From: Polytrichum commune
Lineage: Eukaryota; Streptophyta; Polytrichopsida; Polytrichales; Polytrichaceae
Assembly (NCBI GenBank): GCA_950295325.1
Contig: OX485803.1
Coordinates: 48,623,554 to 48,687,553, forward strand
Reading direction: 5' to 3'
Length of the DNA stretch: 64,000 bases
Shown here: piece by piece, positions 1-11,779 of the stretch
How positions within the stretch are numbered: the first letter of the stretch is position 1
Layout: every line of letters starts with the position of its first letter
The notes under the pieces: model-generated
Database searches by the model: none
Told to the model about the DNA's origin: nothing
The model's input: the letters and a program-made list of their open reading frames with translations, nothing else
Made by a program: the position numbers and the translations under genes

Positions 1-196
1 TCACACAATGTAAGTATTCAACCTTACAGCATGTTAGAGTTTAAAGATTGTCATTTCTTAAGAAATTTTTTATGATTGATGAAATGTTATATAAAATGGG
101 GGTTTAGGTATTTTGAATTCAAGGTTTTTATATGTTCACTGCAATGCATTAAACCCTAAATGCCGAACATTGGATTAAGGAATTATTGCATTTTAG

Positions 197-535
197 CTCG
201 GGGGGGGGGTAGTCATTGGTTGGAGTAGCAATATACGTGCGAACAAATGATAGGGTATTTTTAAAACATGGGAGCAAAAATTTATAATTGGGCTTAAGAG
301 TAATATAGGATATCAAAAATGGCACTGGACATCTTTAAAGTACTATAGGGTATGGAATAATAGGTAATTTGAAATTATAAGTAATGCAAGCCATTTTTCT
401 ATTAACCCAAAGTAGAAATTTACATAATGATAGCATGTGAAAAAAGAAGAGAATTGAAAGTAATACCCCCCTATAAAATAGTGGTTGTTCGCACCTATAT
501 CCTTAACTTTTTAACACACTGCCCCCCCCCCCGAG
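197..535. mobile_element. hAT-like MITE with G-rich terminal inverted repeats
   Basis: The element begins CTCGGGGGGGGG and ends with the inverted form (a C run then GAG). An 8-bp direct repeat, CATTTTAG, flanks it at 189-196 and 536-543. TGCGAACAA near the left end recurs inverted near the right end (TTGTTCGCA). It has no coding capacity. The 8-bp duplication fits the hAT superfamily. Caution: the flank is itself a short minisatellite containing CATTTTAG, so the apparent duplication could partly be that repeat. Confidence 0.6.
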
Positions 536-612
536 CATTTTAGTGGTGAATTATTGCATTTTAGTGATGAATCATTACAGTTTAGTGGTGAATTATAACA
601 TTTGAATGAATT
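536..612. repeat. 21-22 bp minisatellite
   Basis: About four imperfect units of a 21-22 bp motif (CATTTTAGTGGTGAATTATT-like) follow each other. A matching half unit lies left of the adjacent MITE, so the MITE appears to have inserted into this repeat. Confidence 0.6.
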
Positions 613-1265
613 TATGAATTATTATGTTCATAAGCACTCACCTTCTAGATCATGCGCTTGATGTCTTTGGCAACTGGGTGTTGAGTCGCTGCCACGCCCA
701 GCGGGAATGGAATCGCGTAGATCCCACAGACGAGAACCGCGCTAGTTTTATGAAGCTTCTTCCCCGTTTGGCCGTCATCCACAGCTCTGCCAAAGAATTT
801 GTAGGGAGCATAGTGGAATTTGCAGCTTTCCGACTAAACCACTGCCATTCTTCCCATTTTTTGATGAGTTTGGGTCAACATTTTGTAAACCGCATGTTGT
901 GTTTGTGAACACACGGACATTTTTCCTCTGTTTCCACCCTTACCTTATTTGTGGTGTACTTGGGGTTATTTTGTACGCGCTGTAACATTGTGACTCCACC
1001 CTAAATCATAAATTCTAAATCCGCTTTACTATGCTCTATGTTTTTGGTCACTTGCATTGCAATGACCGCTATGGTATTTGTGTTGCCATCTCCTATGTAT
1101 TTTCATCATAACAATGTTTGCAATGGTATTACTTTGCTATGGTCTCCTATGTGTTTTCTTCATAACTCTGTTTGCAATGGTATTATTGTTTGCACCCTTC
1201 TTTGTTTTCATGCTTTCCCTCAACACTCGTCAATTGCGTTAGGAAGTAGATTAGCTTTTATTACT
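613..1265. other. Unassigned stretch with a 94-codon open frame
   Basis: Positions 624-908 (+) hold an open frame of 94 codons in DNA that is clearly richer in G+C than its surroundings (about 640-900). The translation matches no family I recognise and has no domain I can name. It may be an exon-like fragment captured between two transposon sequences, or a chance frame. The rest (910-1265) shows nothing I can assign. Confidence 0.25.
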
Positions 1266-1464
1266 TAAAAGGAATATAGAGTACAAAAAATTGTAGTGAC
1301 TTGGACAATATAAGTAATGAAAGGGTGCAAACAAATGGGCCATTTTTGAAATATAAGTAATTATAGGGAGGTTTTAATTCAACCCTTGAAGGTAAATAGC
1401 CCCAAAACAAAAAACCCCCAGCCGCACGTGGTGCACAAAAATGCCTTAGAGTGACCTACCCGTG
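1266..1464 (+). mobile_element. 3' fragment of the MITE family inserted in the copia element
   Basis: About 199 bp match the right end (about 17285-17483) of the element at 16965-17483 with few differences and end in the same terminal motif, GACCTACCCGTG. No matching left terminus (CACGGGTAGAT) is seen upstream, so this copy is truncated, or it is the right end of a longer element whose left end lies outside the window. Confidence 0.7.
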
Positions 1465-2560
1465 GATCTCGCAAAGCATTAGATTGGCATAGCTCAGTCG
1501 CGCACATATTATACATCAACCATTTAGAACGCTGCCTACATCACGACATTGCGAAAAAACATGTGTTGAATTACATTTGGAATTACACAATGCAATAATA
1601 TCTTACTCAGGAGCTTAATTATTACTAACAAAATTTTAGTATGTTGTTCGGACATCATAGAATGTAAATGACTTTACTTGGTAAAATATTACATTCTCAT
1701 TAAGTGCAGTCATCAAAATTTTCTTTAGGATCCAAATAACCATAAACCATATACGACAATCGATCAATGCATCCATAATCAGACCATGCAAGTAGGTCCT
1801 AGCAAGAAGATTTGCACGTTATAGAACTTGAGATTTTCTTCACAAGTCAGTGGCCTCAAGCATTGGACTCAACACATGACATTTTGTATTACTTAGATAT
1901 GCACAGAAGCACAACACTGAGTCATAACATTATTCAAATCCATAACAATGTTATCTGGGACTGTCAATAATCCACATAATATTCCTAGATATTTCCCACA
2001 TTTAGGCTAAATGTTATGAGTGATTTTGCTCAAACATGTGATAAATTATACATTCACCTTTCCCTCTCTGCAAATACATGTTCAATCTGCAATTTTAAAA
2101 CAATAATTGAGCAGATAGAAGAGTGATCCTACTGGTGCAGCAATGTGTGGAGCAAATATAACCATATAAGGATCCTATACCGGAGAGTGGTACATTATTT
2201 TCGTAACACACTTAGAGTTCCGAAAGGTAATTTCCATGCGAGACTCAGCATGGTCTTGACCAATGTGAATACGACACATGGCAAATATATTCCAATCTTG
2301 TCCAAAAACACCTCTTGTAGTATTGGCTTTGCGTCGAGTTGATACACGAAGTTGGCACTGATGTCAACGAGCTTGACATCAAAATTGAATTTAATCTCAA
2401 AGCTGCTACTGAATTGCTCGATAAGATTGCATTACTTTGTTGCAAGAATAATCAGCAGTTTGAAGTAACTCTTGCTCATCTCTTGTTACGCATACTGTAC
2501 ATACATATGTGTATTTCCAGAAATGTGTATCATCACGATGACCATCATTAGCACTAAAAA
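1465..2560. other. Old GRP-array flank, no gene seen
   Basis: About 2160-2550 is a diverged relative of the sequence upstream of GRP2 (about 6480-6840), GRP5 (about 28850-29200) and the pseudogene unit (about 32780-33130), recognisable by the shared phrase GACACATGGCAAAT. This makes it residue of an earlier array unit. Open frames here are short and frame-inconsistent between copies. Confidence 0.5.
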
Positions 2561-3012
2561 CCCGATTGATCCGAATGATCACTGGGTCAGACTACAGTTA
2601 TATATGTGCCGATAAGCGGTGATCTATATGCGAAAGTGCATTCAGAAACTAGAAGAGTATCAGTGAAAGTGTCATGACAAACCTCCATCTAAATCTATGT
2701 TCTCGATAATTGCATCAAAACAGATCCGATGAAAGTTTCTGATGGTAATGGGCAATTGCCTTTTGTGTTGGTATTTTTATGTGCACCATGTTTTCACACT
2801 GCCTTGTTAAAGAGAGAACCAGAGTGGAACCCACCAGAATGGGAAAGCAAATCTACACGAGTTCCACTCCACGTGTATCCTAGGGGTCTCGGTGACCTTA
2901 CATGAATTATTTGGCGAAGAAATAATAAAAATTGCTTTATCTCAAAAGAGAGCGGGTGTAGAGATGAACCGCAATTCCTTCATGTTGATTACATTGCGAT
3001 CATTTATATTCT

Positions 3013-3110
3013 GTTCGGTGCACATCCTGACAAGAAGTTGACCTCCTGTCAACGCGGTTGAGAAGGGAGGACATGCCCCCAAAGTCAATCTGCAAATTGG
3101 AGTGGATCGT
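3013..3110 (+). promoter_or_regulatory. W-box inverted-pair module upstream of GRP1
   Basis: TTGACCTCCTGTCAA at 3038-3052 is two W-box cores (TTGAC) facing each other 5 bp apart. A third core follows in the paralogues (TTGAC) but here reads TTGAG. AAGTCAATC lies downstream. The block is conserved upstream of GRP2, GRP4 and GRP5 at the same distance from TATA. W-boxes are bound by WRKY transcription factors; regulation here is inferred. Confidence 0.6.
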
Positions 3111-3221
3111 ACCGTTCGATGATTTGGAGGAGCTGCAGCTCCGAAGCTAATCAATTGCCTTTGTGGCTCCGAAGGTGATCGATCGGTGAACGTGCATGCC
3201 TGGAGAGGTAGTGATGTGCAC

Positions 3222-3228
3222 TATATAA
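3222..3228 (+). promoter_or_regulatory. TATA box of GRP1
   Basis: TATATAA in the context GCACTATATAAGC, 127 bp upstream of the start codon and 184 bp downstream of the W-box pair. The same element is present at the same place in GRP4 and GRP5, and as TATAAAA in GRP2. Confidence 0.75.
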
Positions 3229-3348
3229 GCTCAGGGAACTCTGCCTTCTGCTTCATCCAAACAGCACCATCGACCTGGCTGCTCTTCACTGGCTCCGCAC
3301 TTCTGCCCAGAACTGAATCAACTCCCAGCTACCAATTCGACAATCTCG

Positions 3349-3993
3349 ATGCGAAGGTCCCTCAATGTGCCCGTCGGGGCACTCTCGCTACTGCTGCTTG
3401 CGCTCTTGGTTTCGGAGGCCCTCGTGTTGCCCACCATGGCCAGGACCCTTGTAGAGAAGAAATGGTCGGAAGCTGCCGAGGTAAGACTTTGAGGTTTCAG
3501 TCTATGCATTGTTTACTGTTGAATTGGGCTGAATCGATGTGGTCAGCTGAGTAATCCCAGCTGATCAAAGAGGAAGTGTGTATGACATTATTGAGTTTAT
3601 CAGTGCCCGGATTAATATTCGCAATAATTAAGTTGATCATTCATTAATCTGTACTCACGGGTTAGCCTTGATGTTCCTCCTCAGGAAAATGGTGATGTTG
3701 CAAACTCACAGAAATACGGAAGCATGAAGGACTATGGGCGCGGTGGATATAATCCTGGCAATGGCAATGGTGGTTATAACAATCCAGGATATGGCAACAA
3801 TCCTGGCTACGGTTCAGGTCGTGGGCAAGGCCAAGGCCAGAGAAGAGGTGGAAGAGGCGGAGGCAGCAGTGGTGGTGGTGGTGGCGGTGGCGGTGGCGGT
3901 GGCGGTGGGGGTGGAGGTGGAGGTGGAGGTGGAGGAGGAGGAGGAGGAGGTGGAGGCGGTGGTGGAGGAGGTGGTGGAGGCGGCGGCAACTAG
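3349..3993 (+). CDS. Secreted glycine-rich protein (GRP1), two exons
   Basis: Exon 1 is 3349-3480 and exon 2 is 3685-3993, joined by a phase-0 GT-AG intron (donor GTAAGA, acceptor CCTCAG), giving 146 aa. Residues 1-31 are a signal peptide: a basic start (MRRS), a leucine-rich core, and likely cleavage after PTMA. A charged stretch (VEKKWSEAAE) and a polar linker follow, then Tyr-Gly-Asn-Pro repeats (NNPGYG), a basic GRGQGQGQRR segment, and a tail of nearly pure glycine ending in Asn. The architecture resembles plant class I GRPs, thought to be structural or signalling proteins of the cell wall; there is no cysteine-rich domain and no RNA-binding domain. The ATG is the first in the inferred transcript and is conserved in all four close paralogues. 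The function is inferred from family features only. Confidence 0.82.
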
Positions 3994-4001
3994 AATTTCC
4001 A

Positions 4002-4021
4002 ATGTAAGCTTCTTCTTACAT
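4002..4021 (+). terminator. Conserved hairpin in the GRP1 3' UTR
   Basis: ATGTAAG and CTTACAT form a perfect 7-bp stem with a 6-nt loop, starting 9 nt after the stop codon. A 20-nt hairpin of the same spacing is present after GRP2, GRP4 and GRP5. It may be part of the 3'-end processing signal (UGUAA) or an RNA structure; the role is a guess. Confidence 0.4.
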
Positions 4022-7000
4022 AATTTGAAAATAAAAGGTTGAGATTGTTGATCATCAACTTTGCATTTGCAATCAATATCGTTCTCCAGCTACTTCAAGA
4101 TGGGATTTATGGTACGCATGATGAGATATATGAAGAGATGGAAGAATCAGAAGTGAGCTTGAGACTCCCAATGTAGGATCAGGATAATCAAGTATGGATT
4201 TCTTGCGTAATCGATGTTCGCTCTACCCAGGCAACTTCAAATATGCAATAACAGTTTGTATTCCTGGAGTCTGATATGGTTCTCAATCTATCTGGGCATG
4301 CATGAACATACAGGTTCTTCAGGAGGGGTCACTTACCACAATAAATCGTAGCAGCTACACGAAGAACAGCTCCGCTTCGTCTCATTCGATGCCATATCAT
4401 GGAGTCACATGTCTGGCCAAAGCACTGTCCAATTTTAGTTGGTGAGCTACTGTAATTGTGGGGACCCTGAGGGTTGATGTCGACTTGGGCTGTGAGAATA
4501 ATCAAAAGTTGACGCATTGTAGAGTAAGACGGGTGAAGAGGACTAGACTCAACGTAGACGTTGTAGAATGCAACATCATAATTATTTCAGTTCACCGAGC
4601 TGGGTGACATGTAACTGGATACCATTGCAAATGAAATACGTTTGAGTTTGATTGTTACATGCAAAAGTAATCTGAAACCATACTTTTCCAAAATTCATTT
4701 AATTCGGTGAGAAGTGTGTCCATCATAATCTCAATATCACAACCTCATTGACTCTGCTTGCAAGCTTAGCATGTTCGACTCATGAGTTGGAGATAAATTA
4801 TATGATGTGAACCGGAGGTTGGCGGGAATGAGAGACGCTTCGATCAATTCATGAGCTGGAAGTTCTGTTGTGTTGATTTGATTAGTTGCTTTCAATGTAT
4901 TTGGTCGCTTGTTCAGATCTAGGACCTATTTAGTAGTTGTGGCTTTCGAAATTGCATACATCTTTGCAATGTTGCATTAGAGTAGACTAATCATAGTACC
5001 CAATACATGCTTCTGTGCATCAACAATATTGGCATGGGATAAAGTAGATATGATGAAAGCATACTCGATTTCATGTCAGCACATTGTATCTCACAAGTTG
5101 ACTGCCAACTGAAGCACACAATTCTCTGTTGAACTAAAGGAGCTCGCAACGGTCTCCAATGACATTCATCATCTGGTTTTATTGACAAGTACAAAGTGAG
5201 CACAACACTGATCAGTTGGGGGTTAGAGTGGTGGAGAGTGGCAGATTGTCAATCTTGCCCAACCAGTTTGGTCTTCATTAGATCACTACCTACACCGCGA
5301 CATTGTTAAATAATGGGTGCAGAAATAATGTGTTGAGAAACACCCGTGTGTCATATAACCGTGAATCTAGTGGGACTAGGACAGGTGCCAAGTTGGATGG
5401 AATGAATAGTTTAACAGCAAATTTAAAGTCAACTGCAATTTCCTTTCGCAGATCACAAGCACCCATGAATCAGGTATTAGGAGAATCGAAACATCAGTAA
5501 TTGAACACCACAAGCATGTCCTGACATGAAGATTTGAAGATTTTTTAGGGTCAATGAAACTTTGGTTCAGCAGACACAAGCAGATAAATTTTGGTGGACC
5601 ACAACCTAGACTGTAGTCCTCAGCAGGTCCAAATTTACCTAAGTATAGTAAAATACAAACATGTCATAAATCAGTGATGCACAGGGAAAGGTGGACATGG
5701 CACATAGGTGATGAGCATAATAACACTAATGCGTTTTGACTGCGTTAATGTCAACTTCTTGAGCACAATAATGTCACAAAGTTGACAAACGAATATCACA
5801 TTAGATTCACGGGATTTTAGTAGTGTCAATTGTTGTGATTGTGTCAAGATTTGGTTCCAAATGTCATCTGTTGAGTGATAGAAAACGGTTCAAATTTCTC
5901 ACACAAAATCAATGTGACCTCTCCTGTCTCTAGACGTGGTACATTAGCAGTGAGACCTTTGGAGGTCTACTAAGGGTGAGCTCATCCTTTGTAGGACGTA
6001 ATGAATGTGTAGAAATGAGAAATATGTGGATATCAAGTATCAATAAGGGAGATGGGTCTTAAGTGGCTCATTTTCTTCATCAGACCCCTACATTTGATTG
6101 GTATGTGGTTCAATGAGGATCAAAGAGCAATCTATATTCAAAAGTGAACATAATTAGAAGGACTTATGTAATATCCAATTAAGAAATCAACAAACATGCA
6201 CTTTTGATAAGCATAACTAAATCAGAAGAAGTTCAATTTTCAATTTGATTTTTGCAAATGTTTCATCATAGATTTGCTAATGCAACACGAAATTTGTTGT
6301 GTAAATCTAATCGGTCGAAGTCAGAGAAGATACAAATAGGACCCACATACCTTAGACTTACAAACACGTGGATAAGATTCGCTTCCCCACTTGTAATTTG
6401 CATAATGGCACTAAAATGGTTCTTTCAACTTTTTTGCAAAATCAAGCAATAATTGAGCGGAGGCCAGACTTGGTGTGTGTCATATAGCATAGAGTGTTAT
6501 GGTACAATACTTTCAGTGCCAAAAGGAAATCTCCAGATGGGATTCAGCAAGATCTTGACCAATGTGGAGACGACACATGGCAAATCTTATTCAAGTATTA
6601 ATCAATTTGTGTCAAACTAGACAACTCCCTCCAATAGTATCATTTTGTTGTAGCATGTCAAGACAAGAAGTCCGCACTCGTGTGAATGCGCTTGACATCA
6701 AATTTATTTCATTATCAATCTCAACATTTGCTACTAAATTGATTGACGAGATTACAATACTTTGTTGCTATTATCAGCACATTGAACTAGCTTTTGGAGG
6801 TGCAAATTGTGCACCCATTTTGTAGTGCTTGTGGTGGTGTTAGGGATAGTTTACACCAAACTTTACCTAGTTCTAGAAAGATGAAGACAAAATTGTTAGG
6901 GCTGGAAAATCTTGTGCACTTATATCAGTTCATCCCTAAACTTTAATTGATAGTAGTTGAACTCTAAACCCTAAACAAATTACTCTTAGCAAAATCCCCA

Positions 7001-7436
7001 TTTATGCAACACGACCATCTCAAAACCCTTAATAAGTTATGTTGCATCCACAGAGATCCAACAACGATGAAGATTCATGCTGATAGTATTCAACAAATGC
7101 CTTTGTGTTTAAATCTTTATGTACGTCGTGTCTTCACACAGACTTATTAAAGAGAGAACCAGGACGAAACCCACTAGAATGGTAAAGTAGAACTTTATGT
7201 GCATCCATGTGCATTCAGAACGATGTGTTCCACCACATGCATCCTAGCGAACTACCCCTCGCTCTATTTCGGGTCTCCGTGGCATAACATGATATTTTGC
7301 CATGAATTTTTTTTCCTTTATCTCAAAAGGAGGAGGAGGAAGAAAGTAACGACAAAAGAGAAAGCTCAAGAAGAAAATGCCGCTGTAGGGATGATCCACA
7401 ATTGCTTCATGTTGATTACGTAGCGATCATTTGTAT
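4022..7436. other. GRP1-GRP2 spacer, no gene seen
   Basis: The spacer is non-coding array sequence, nearly identical to 25724-29808 apart from the insertion there. The 3' flank of GRP1 (GTAATTGTGGGGACCCTGAG near 4450) is recognisably related to that of GRP2 (near 8890), showing that the two units are themselves old duplicates. The site at 5215-5222 (GTTGGGGG) is the empty site of the copy-2 insertion. Open frames are short and lack recognisable domains. Confidence 0.6.
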
Positions 7437-7438
7437 TC

Positions 7439-7540
7439 TGTTCGGTGCACATCCTGACAAGAAGTTGACCTCCTGTCAACGCGGTTGACAAGGGAGGACA
7501 TGCCCCCAAAGTCAATCTGCAAGTTGGAATGGATCGTACC
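7439..7540 (+). promoter_or_regulatory. W-box inverted-pair module upstream of GRP2
   Basis: TTGACCTCCTGTCAA at 7465-7479 and a third core TTGAC at 7485-7489, followed by AAGTCAATC. The pair starts 184 bp upstream of the TATA box, exactly as in GRP1, GRP4 and GRP5. Confidence 0.65.
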
Positions 7541-7648
7541 ATTCGATGATGAGAAGAAGCTGCAGCTCAAAAGCTAATCAATTGCCTTTGTGGCTCCGAA
7601 GGTGGTCGGTCGGTGGACGTGCATGCCTGGAGAGGTAGTGATGCGCAC

Positions 7649-7655
7649 TATAAAA
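7649..7655 (+). promoter_or_regulatory. TATA box of GRP2
   Basis: TATAAAA in the context GCACTATAAAAGG, 126 bp upstream of the start codon, replacing the TATATAA of the paralogues. Confidence 0.75.
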
Positions 7656-7774
7656 GGTGAGGGGACTCGGCCTTCTCCTTCATCCAACAGCACCGTCGAC
7701 CTGGCCGCTCTTCACTGGCTCCGCACTTGTGCACAGAACTGAATCGGCTCGCAGCTACCAATTCGACAATCTCG

Positions 7775-8440
7775 ATGGGAAGATCCTTCAAGGTGCCCGT
7801 GGCGGCACTCTCGGTAGTGCTACTTGTGCTGCTGGTTTCGGAGGCCCTCGTGTTGCCCACCATGGCCAGGAATCTTGTGGAGAAGAAACTGTCGGAAGCT
7901 GCTGAGGTATGCCTTTGAGTTTACGCTCTACATATATATTAGACTATTGTCGATATTGGCTGCAATAGTGTGGTCAGCTGAGTTCTACCAGCTGATCAAA
8001 GAGGAAGTGTGTATAACAATATGGAGTTCATCTATCCGTGCCCGAGACCAATGCTCGGATTGAAAACCATCCATTAAATCTGTACTCATAAGTGTTTGAT
8101 GTTTTCTCCTCAGAAAAATGGTGACGTTGCAAACTCACAGAAATACGGAAGCATGAAGGATTATGGGCGTGGTGGATATAATCCTGGCAACGGTGATGGT
8201 GGTTACAACAACCCTGGTTATGGCAACAATCCAGGATATGGCAATAATCCTGGATACGGCAACAATCCTGGTTATGGTTCAGGTCGTGGGCAAGGCCAAG
8301 GCCAGCGAAGAGGTGGGGGAGGAGGCGGAGGTGGAGGAGGAGGCGGCGGCGGTGGCGGCGGTGGTGGCGGTGGAGGTGGAGGTGGAGGTGGTGGTGGTGG
8401 TGGAGGTGGAGGTGGAGGTGGAGGTGGAGGCGGCAACTAG
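7775..8440 (+). CDS. Secreted glycine-rich protein (GRP2), two exons
   Basis: Exon 1 is 7775-7906 and exon 2 is 8114-8440, with a phase-0 intron (donor GTATGC, acceptor CCTCAG), giving 152 aa. The signal peptide (about residues 1-31) has a Val/Leu core and ends in PTMA. The linker starts KNGDVANSQ. The Tyr repeat region is longer than in GRP1, with four PGYG units in a row spaced by Asn-Asn, then GRGQGQGQRR and a long glycine tract ending in Asn. Exon 1 differs from GRP1 by about ten residues, mostly conservative and mainly in the signal peptide. Likely cell-wall localised. It is the middle unit of the first array copy, about 3.8 kb after GRP1, in the same direction. Confidence 0.82.
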
Positions 8441-8448
8441 GCATTCCA

Positions 8449-8468
8449 ATGTAAAATTCTTCTTACAT
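8449..8468 (+). terminator. Conserved hairpin in the GRP2 3' UTR
   Basis: ATGTAA and TTACAT pair across an 8-nt loop, 9 nt after the stop codon. This is the same position and total length as in GRP1, although the stem is one pair shorter. Confidence 0.4.
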
Positions 8469-10527
8469 ACTATGAGAATGTCATGTGAAAGGTTGTTGAT
8501 GCATGATGAGAAAAGAGTCTTTGGAAGTTTCTTAATGTGAATGTCAGGTTCAAAGCTGAAGAAGCTCAGAAAAGAGGAGCACTCTTGATCGAAGAGGTCA
8601 GTCAAGTATTGAAATCTTGCATGATCGATCTGCACTCCGATCCAGTCCAGTCTGCAGCTTCAAGTTTGTCTCGTGGAATCCATGGAATGTGATATTGTGC
8701 TCATCTGTGGGCATACATGAACATACAGGTTCGAGAGGAGGACTACATACAGTAGCTAATCCGAGTTACAATATGAAGAACTGATCCGCTACGTACGTCA
8801 ACTCTTTCCATGGCATTCATGGAGTTACAACTCCGGCCAAAAAATCAGTGCTTCCTCATTAGGTTGCTTTGTGCCATTGTAGTTGGTCAGCTACTGTAAT
8901 GGAGATGACCCTGAGGTTTTCATTGGCCCAGCTGGTTGATGGACTCAGCTATTGGAAAAATCAGATCTAGATCATGTGCAATGTATAGTAGTACTAAAGA
9001 CAGGTGAGGAGGAATAAACTCACCGTAGACGTTGCAGATTGCATGAGTATCATAAGTATTCCAATCCACGAGGATGTGTAATTGGATGCTATTGGGGACA
9101 AATCCTGGAGTTTGGAAGATATATATACAAGTCTCAAAGCAGATTTTTCAAAATTCAAAGATTTTGGGTGAGACGTGTGTGCATCTTTTGGGGATCTTTT
9201 GTCCCTCCAGCTTATATATACTGGGATCAACTGCTCTGATTCTGAGCACGTGAAGCATGTGGGGCTTTGAAATAATACACAGAATATGCAATCAATTTTG
9301 CGGAATTTGTGAATGTACTCTGTCATGGAGTTGGAAGTGGCTAATGTCCTGCTCTGAGAAATTACTGCATCGCACACACATCCATTACTCAGCTCCATCA
9401 TCACTATAGCCCACAAATTATTTAGCATTCCCTCCAATTCTCGCTCCTTTGCTCATTACCACATTACCACATTGACTAAAATTTTCCCCTAAACGGTATA
9501 TTTAGGGTTTAGGGATGTGAGCTAGGATGGAACCTGATACTTCATCTGGGATGCCATCACTCTCCATCCTTCTTATGTGTCAAGATATGAACAGCTAGTT
9601 TCTGCAATCCTTTCATACCGAAAAATATATGAGTAGCGTACACTCAGTGCAGACTGAAGCAATTTGAACTCTATAAATCTGCTTGTTAAACATTTCATAC
9701 GCTATACGCTTGAAACAGGATCCACATGGGATCGACTAACATTGTCATGAATTCCAGACACTTGATTACTTTATAATGTTGTGCAATCACGCATTTCCTC
9801 TAGCTCCAAATTATCAAAGCGCAAACGTATTGAAGTCGTCTTTCCATTTCTTCCAATATCAAATAAATTTGACAACGATATGGTTAGGGGGTTACTTCTG
9901 TTTCTCAACTCAGATGGACACCTGTAATTGAGTGGTGAGTGGTTAATAGGTATGGATCTAAGAACAGACATCATAAAGGCATGTGTTTATATGAGATTGG
10001 ACCACGTCCTCAGAACTTCTCAACCATTCTAAGCTCAGTGATTGACAAAACCGAGGGACCTATATGATCATTTTAATAAGATAAGGCTTTGAGAACGATT
10101 AAGATATTCCTACACTAGCTCCGAGAACTATAATGAAAACGGCTACGGGCATGATTTGGGTTTGTTGATCATCTTGCACTGAGCTGCATGTTTGATAACC
10201 TACGAGAAGTGGGTAAAGAGTTAAAAGTATCCGATTGAGACCTGCTTACCATATACCTATATCCCTTCAAGCGGCAATCACAAACATGATAGCATTCCTA
10301 GGTTGGAAATTATAGAAGATTGAGGGTTGAATCACTGACATTCCTTCAGATTCTTCGCACAGCTGGTCTCATCCATCACTGCGCAAGTAGGCTCAACAAT
10401 CATGCCATTAAAGCAGCAGAGTAAGTTAAGCGACGGAGGACTCAAAAAGTCAGAGTCGGTTCGGTGGAGTATCATAATGCCTGCAGAATGAAGGCTTTCT
10501 ACCGTACTCGGTCGCCATGGCCAATCA
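8469..10527. other. GRP2-GRP3 spacer, no gene seen
   Basis: The part up to 9474 belongs to the recent duplication; the rest is unique to the first copy. Around 9500 there is a short TTTAGGG-type motif. Open frames on either strand (the longest about 147 codons at 8994-9437, minus) show no family I recognise and are not kept intact in the near-identical copy 2, which argues against their being genes. Confidence 0.55.
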
Positions 10528-10530
10528 CTT

Positions 10531-10718
10531 GAATCCCCTGTCAACGCGCTCGCTGGGTACTACACTTTCCAAGGAAGTCAATCAAATCGCAGCGCTTGAT
10601 GTGCCCTCCAGAACAATTTGGCTACGCCGGATCAATTGGCATGCACCCCTTGCCCTTTACTCTCACTAACAAAGTTGGTCGGCGCGTGTATGCCAACACT
10701 TGGTTGGGGAGTATACAG
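10531..10718 (+). promoter_or_regulatory. Degenerate W-box module and TATA-like site of GRP3
   Basis: CCTGTCAACGCG (10537-10548) matches the right half of the W-box pair of the other units, and AAGTCAATC follows near 10576. The left TTGAC is lost. GTATACAG at 10711-10718 lies about 171 bp after GTCAA, close to the 174 bp from GTCAA to TATA in GRP1, so it is probably the degenerated TATA box. Confidence 0.4.
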
Positions 10719-10805
10719 TGTGACCATGTGTGCTCTTCCCACCATCAGCTGAATTTGCATCCACCCAGCTGCAGTAGCAGTGCCTTGCTCTCTAGCTTCG
10801 CCACC

Positions 10806-11450
10806 ATGGCTGCATTCTTCAAGCCCATGGGGCTTCTCTCGCTCCTCCTTGTAGCCTTACTGCTTGCTCAAGTTCTTGTCTCACCCGCCCTTGCGCGGCC
10901 CCTGATTGCAAGGAGGCAGCTGCTGGATACTCCTGCTGAGGTGAGTTCATCCAAGTCACCTCGTGTCAGTTGGTCATGGTAACTATCCACCCGCTTTCTA
11001 GTTGTGGTTGGAACATTAAATCATGTGATTCTTAAACCTGGATATGCAATGGAAGAATTTGAAGGAATGAGCTGGTCTACTTTGGTGTCATGCTACAAAC
11101 AGTGGTTTATGCTGTTTTTGTGCAACTCGTCTATAACTACGTTTCTCACAATCGATCTTGCATTGTCTTGTGCTCAGGAAAACAGTGACGTTGCAAGCTC
11201 ACACACGAGCTCACAAAAATTCGGAACCATGAAGGACTATGGCGGTGGTTACAACCCGGGATACGGTGGTGGTAACAACCCTGGATATGGTGGTGGGAAC
11301 AACCCAACATATGGCGATGGAAACAATTCCGGTTATGGTACTGGCAATGGGGAAGGGCAGGGCCAAAGGCAAGGGCCAAGAAGAGGGGGTGGGGGTGCAG
11401 GTGGAGGTGGAGGTGGAGGTGGAGAAGGTGGTGGTGGTGGAGGCAATTGA
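10806..11450 (+). CDS. Secreted glycine-rich protein (GRP3), diverged, two exons
   Basis: Exon 1 is 10806-10940 and exon 2 is 11178-11450, with a phase-0 intron (GTGAGT ... GCTCAG), giving 135 aa. The start sits in a strong plant context (CCACCATGG). The signal peptide is about 1-30, cut after SPALA, followed by RPLIARRQLL and the linker ENSDVASSHTSSQ. The repeat region uses GGGNNPGYGGG and single-substitution variants (NPTYGDG, NNSGYG), then EGQGQRQGPRR and a short glycine tail broken by Ala and Glu. Exon structure, linker and motif order show common ancestry with GRP1/2, but the sequence is much more diverged and the poly-glycine tract shorter. A relic of a close relative of its 3' end lies at 31823-31960. 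Confidence 0.8.
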
Positions 11451-11779
11451 CTTGGCTCAAAGCAACAGAAACATTTCATTTGAATTCAACATAAAATACC
11501 CCTCGCTCATCGACTCTTCCAACCTCAAGATATTTGACTTTAAGCATTGGAAAGAGAGATGATGTCAACTGTGGATTGGTGTGATAGAGAGACGCTTGAC
11601 CCAACTCATGAGTTGGAAGTCGAGTTGTGTTGATTAGTTTTTTCTATAGTATTTGGTTGTTGATTCTAGGACATAGATAATGGTTGCTAATTTCCAAACT
11701 TGCGTGTACACATATGCAATGTTGCATGGGAGTCTACTACAAATAGTGCATGTATGATATGTATGATATGTATGAATTG

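Larger units (their letters stand above)
2561..9474 (+). repeat. Recent segmental duplication, copy 1 (carries GRP1 and GRP2)
   Basis: This block aligns from end to end with 24286-31823, with very high identity by eye (only scattered substitutions and small indels). The left breakpoint is CCCGATTGAT, unrelated upstream in the two copies. The right breakpoint follows CATTACCACATTG. Main differences are poly-glycine codon number, one 660-bp insertion in copy 2, and an 8-bp tandem (ACCACATT) near the right end of copy 1. Confidence 0.9.

Noticed and set aside
3186-3554. 122-codon frame covering the GRP1 5' UTR and exon 1 (and copies at 7657, 24912, 30026)
   Set aside because: It runs through the TATA box and intron donor and is in a different frame from the signal peptide. 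The spliced model explains conservation better.
3807-4002. Poly-proline, His-Leu and Val-Glu repeat frames opposite or overlapping the GRP glycine tracts
   Set aside because: They are shadow frames of the GGN codon repeats, and their length follows the glycine tract in every copy.
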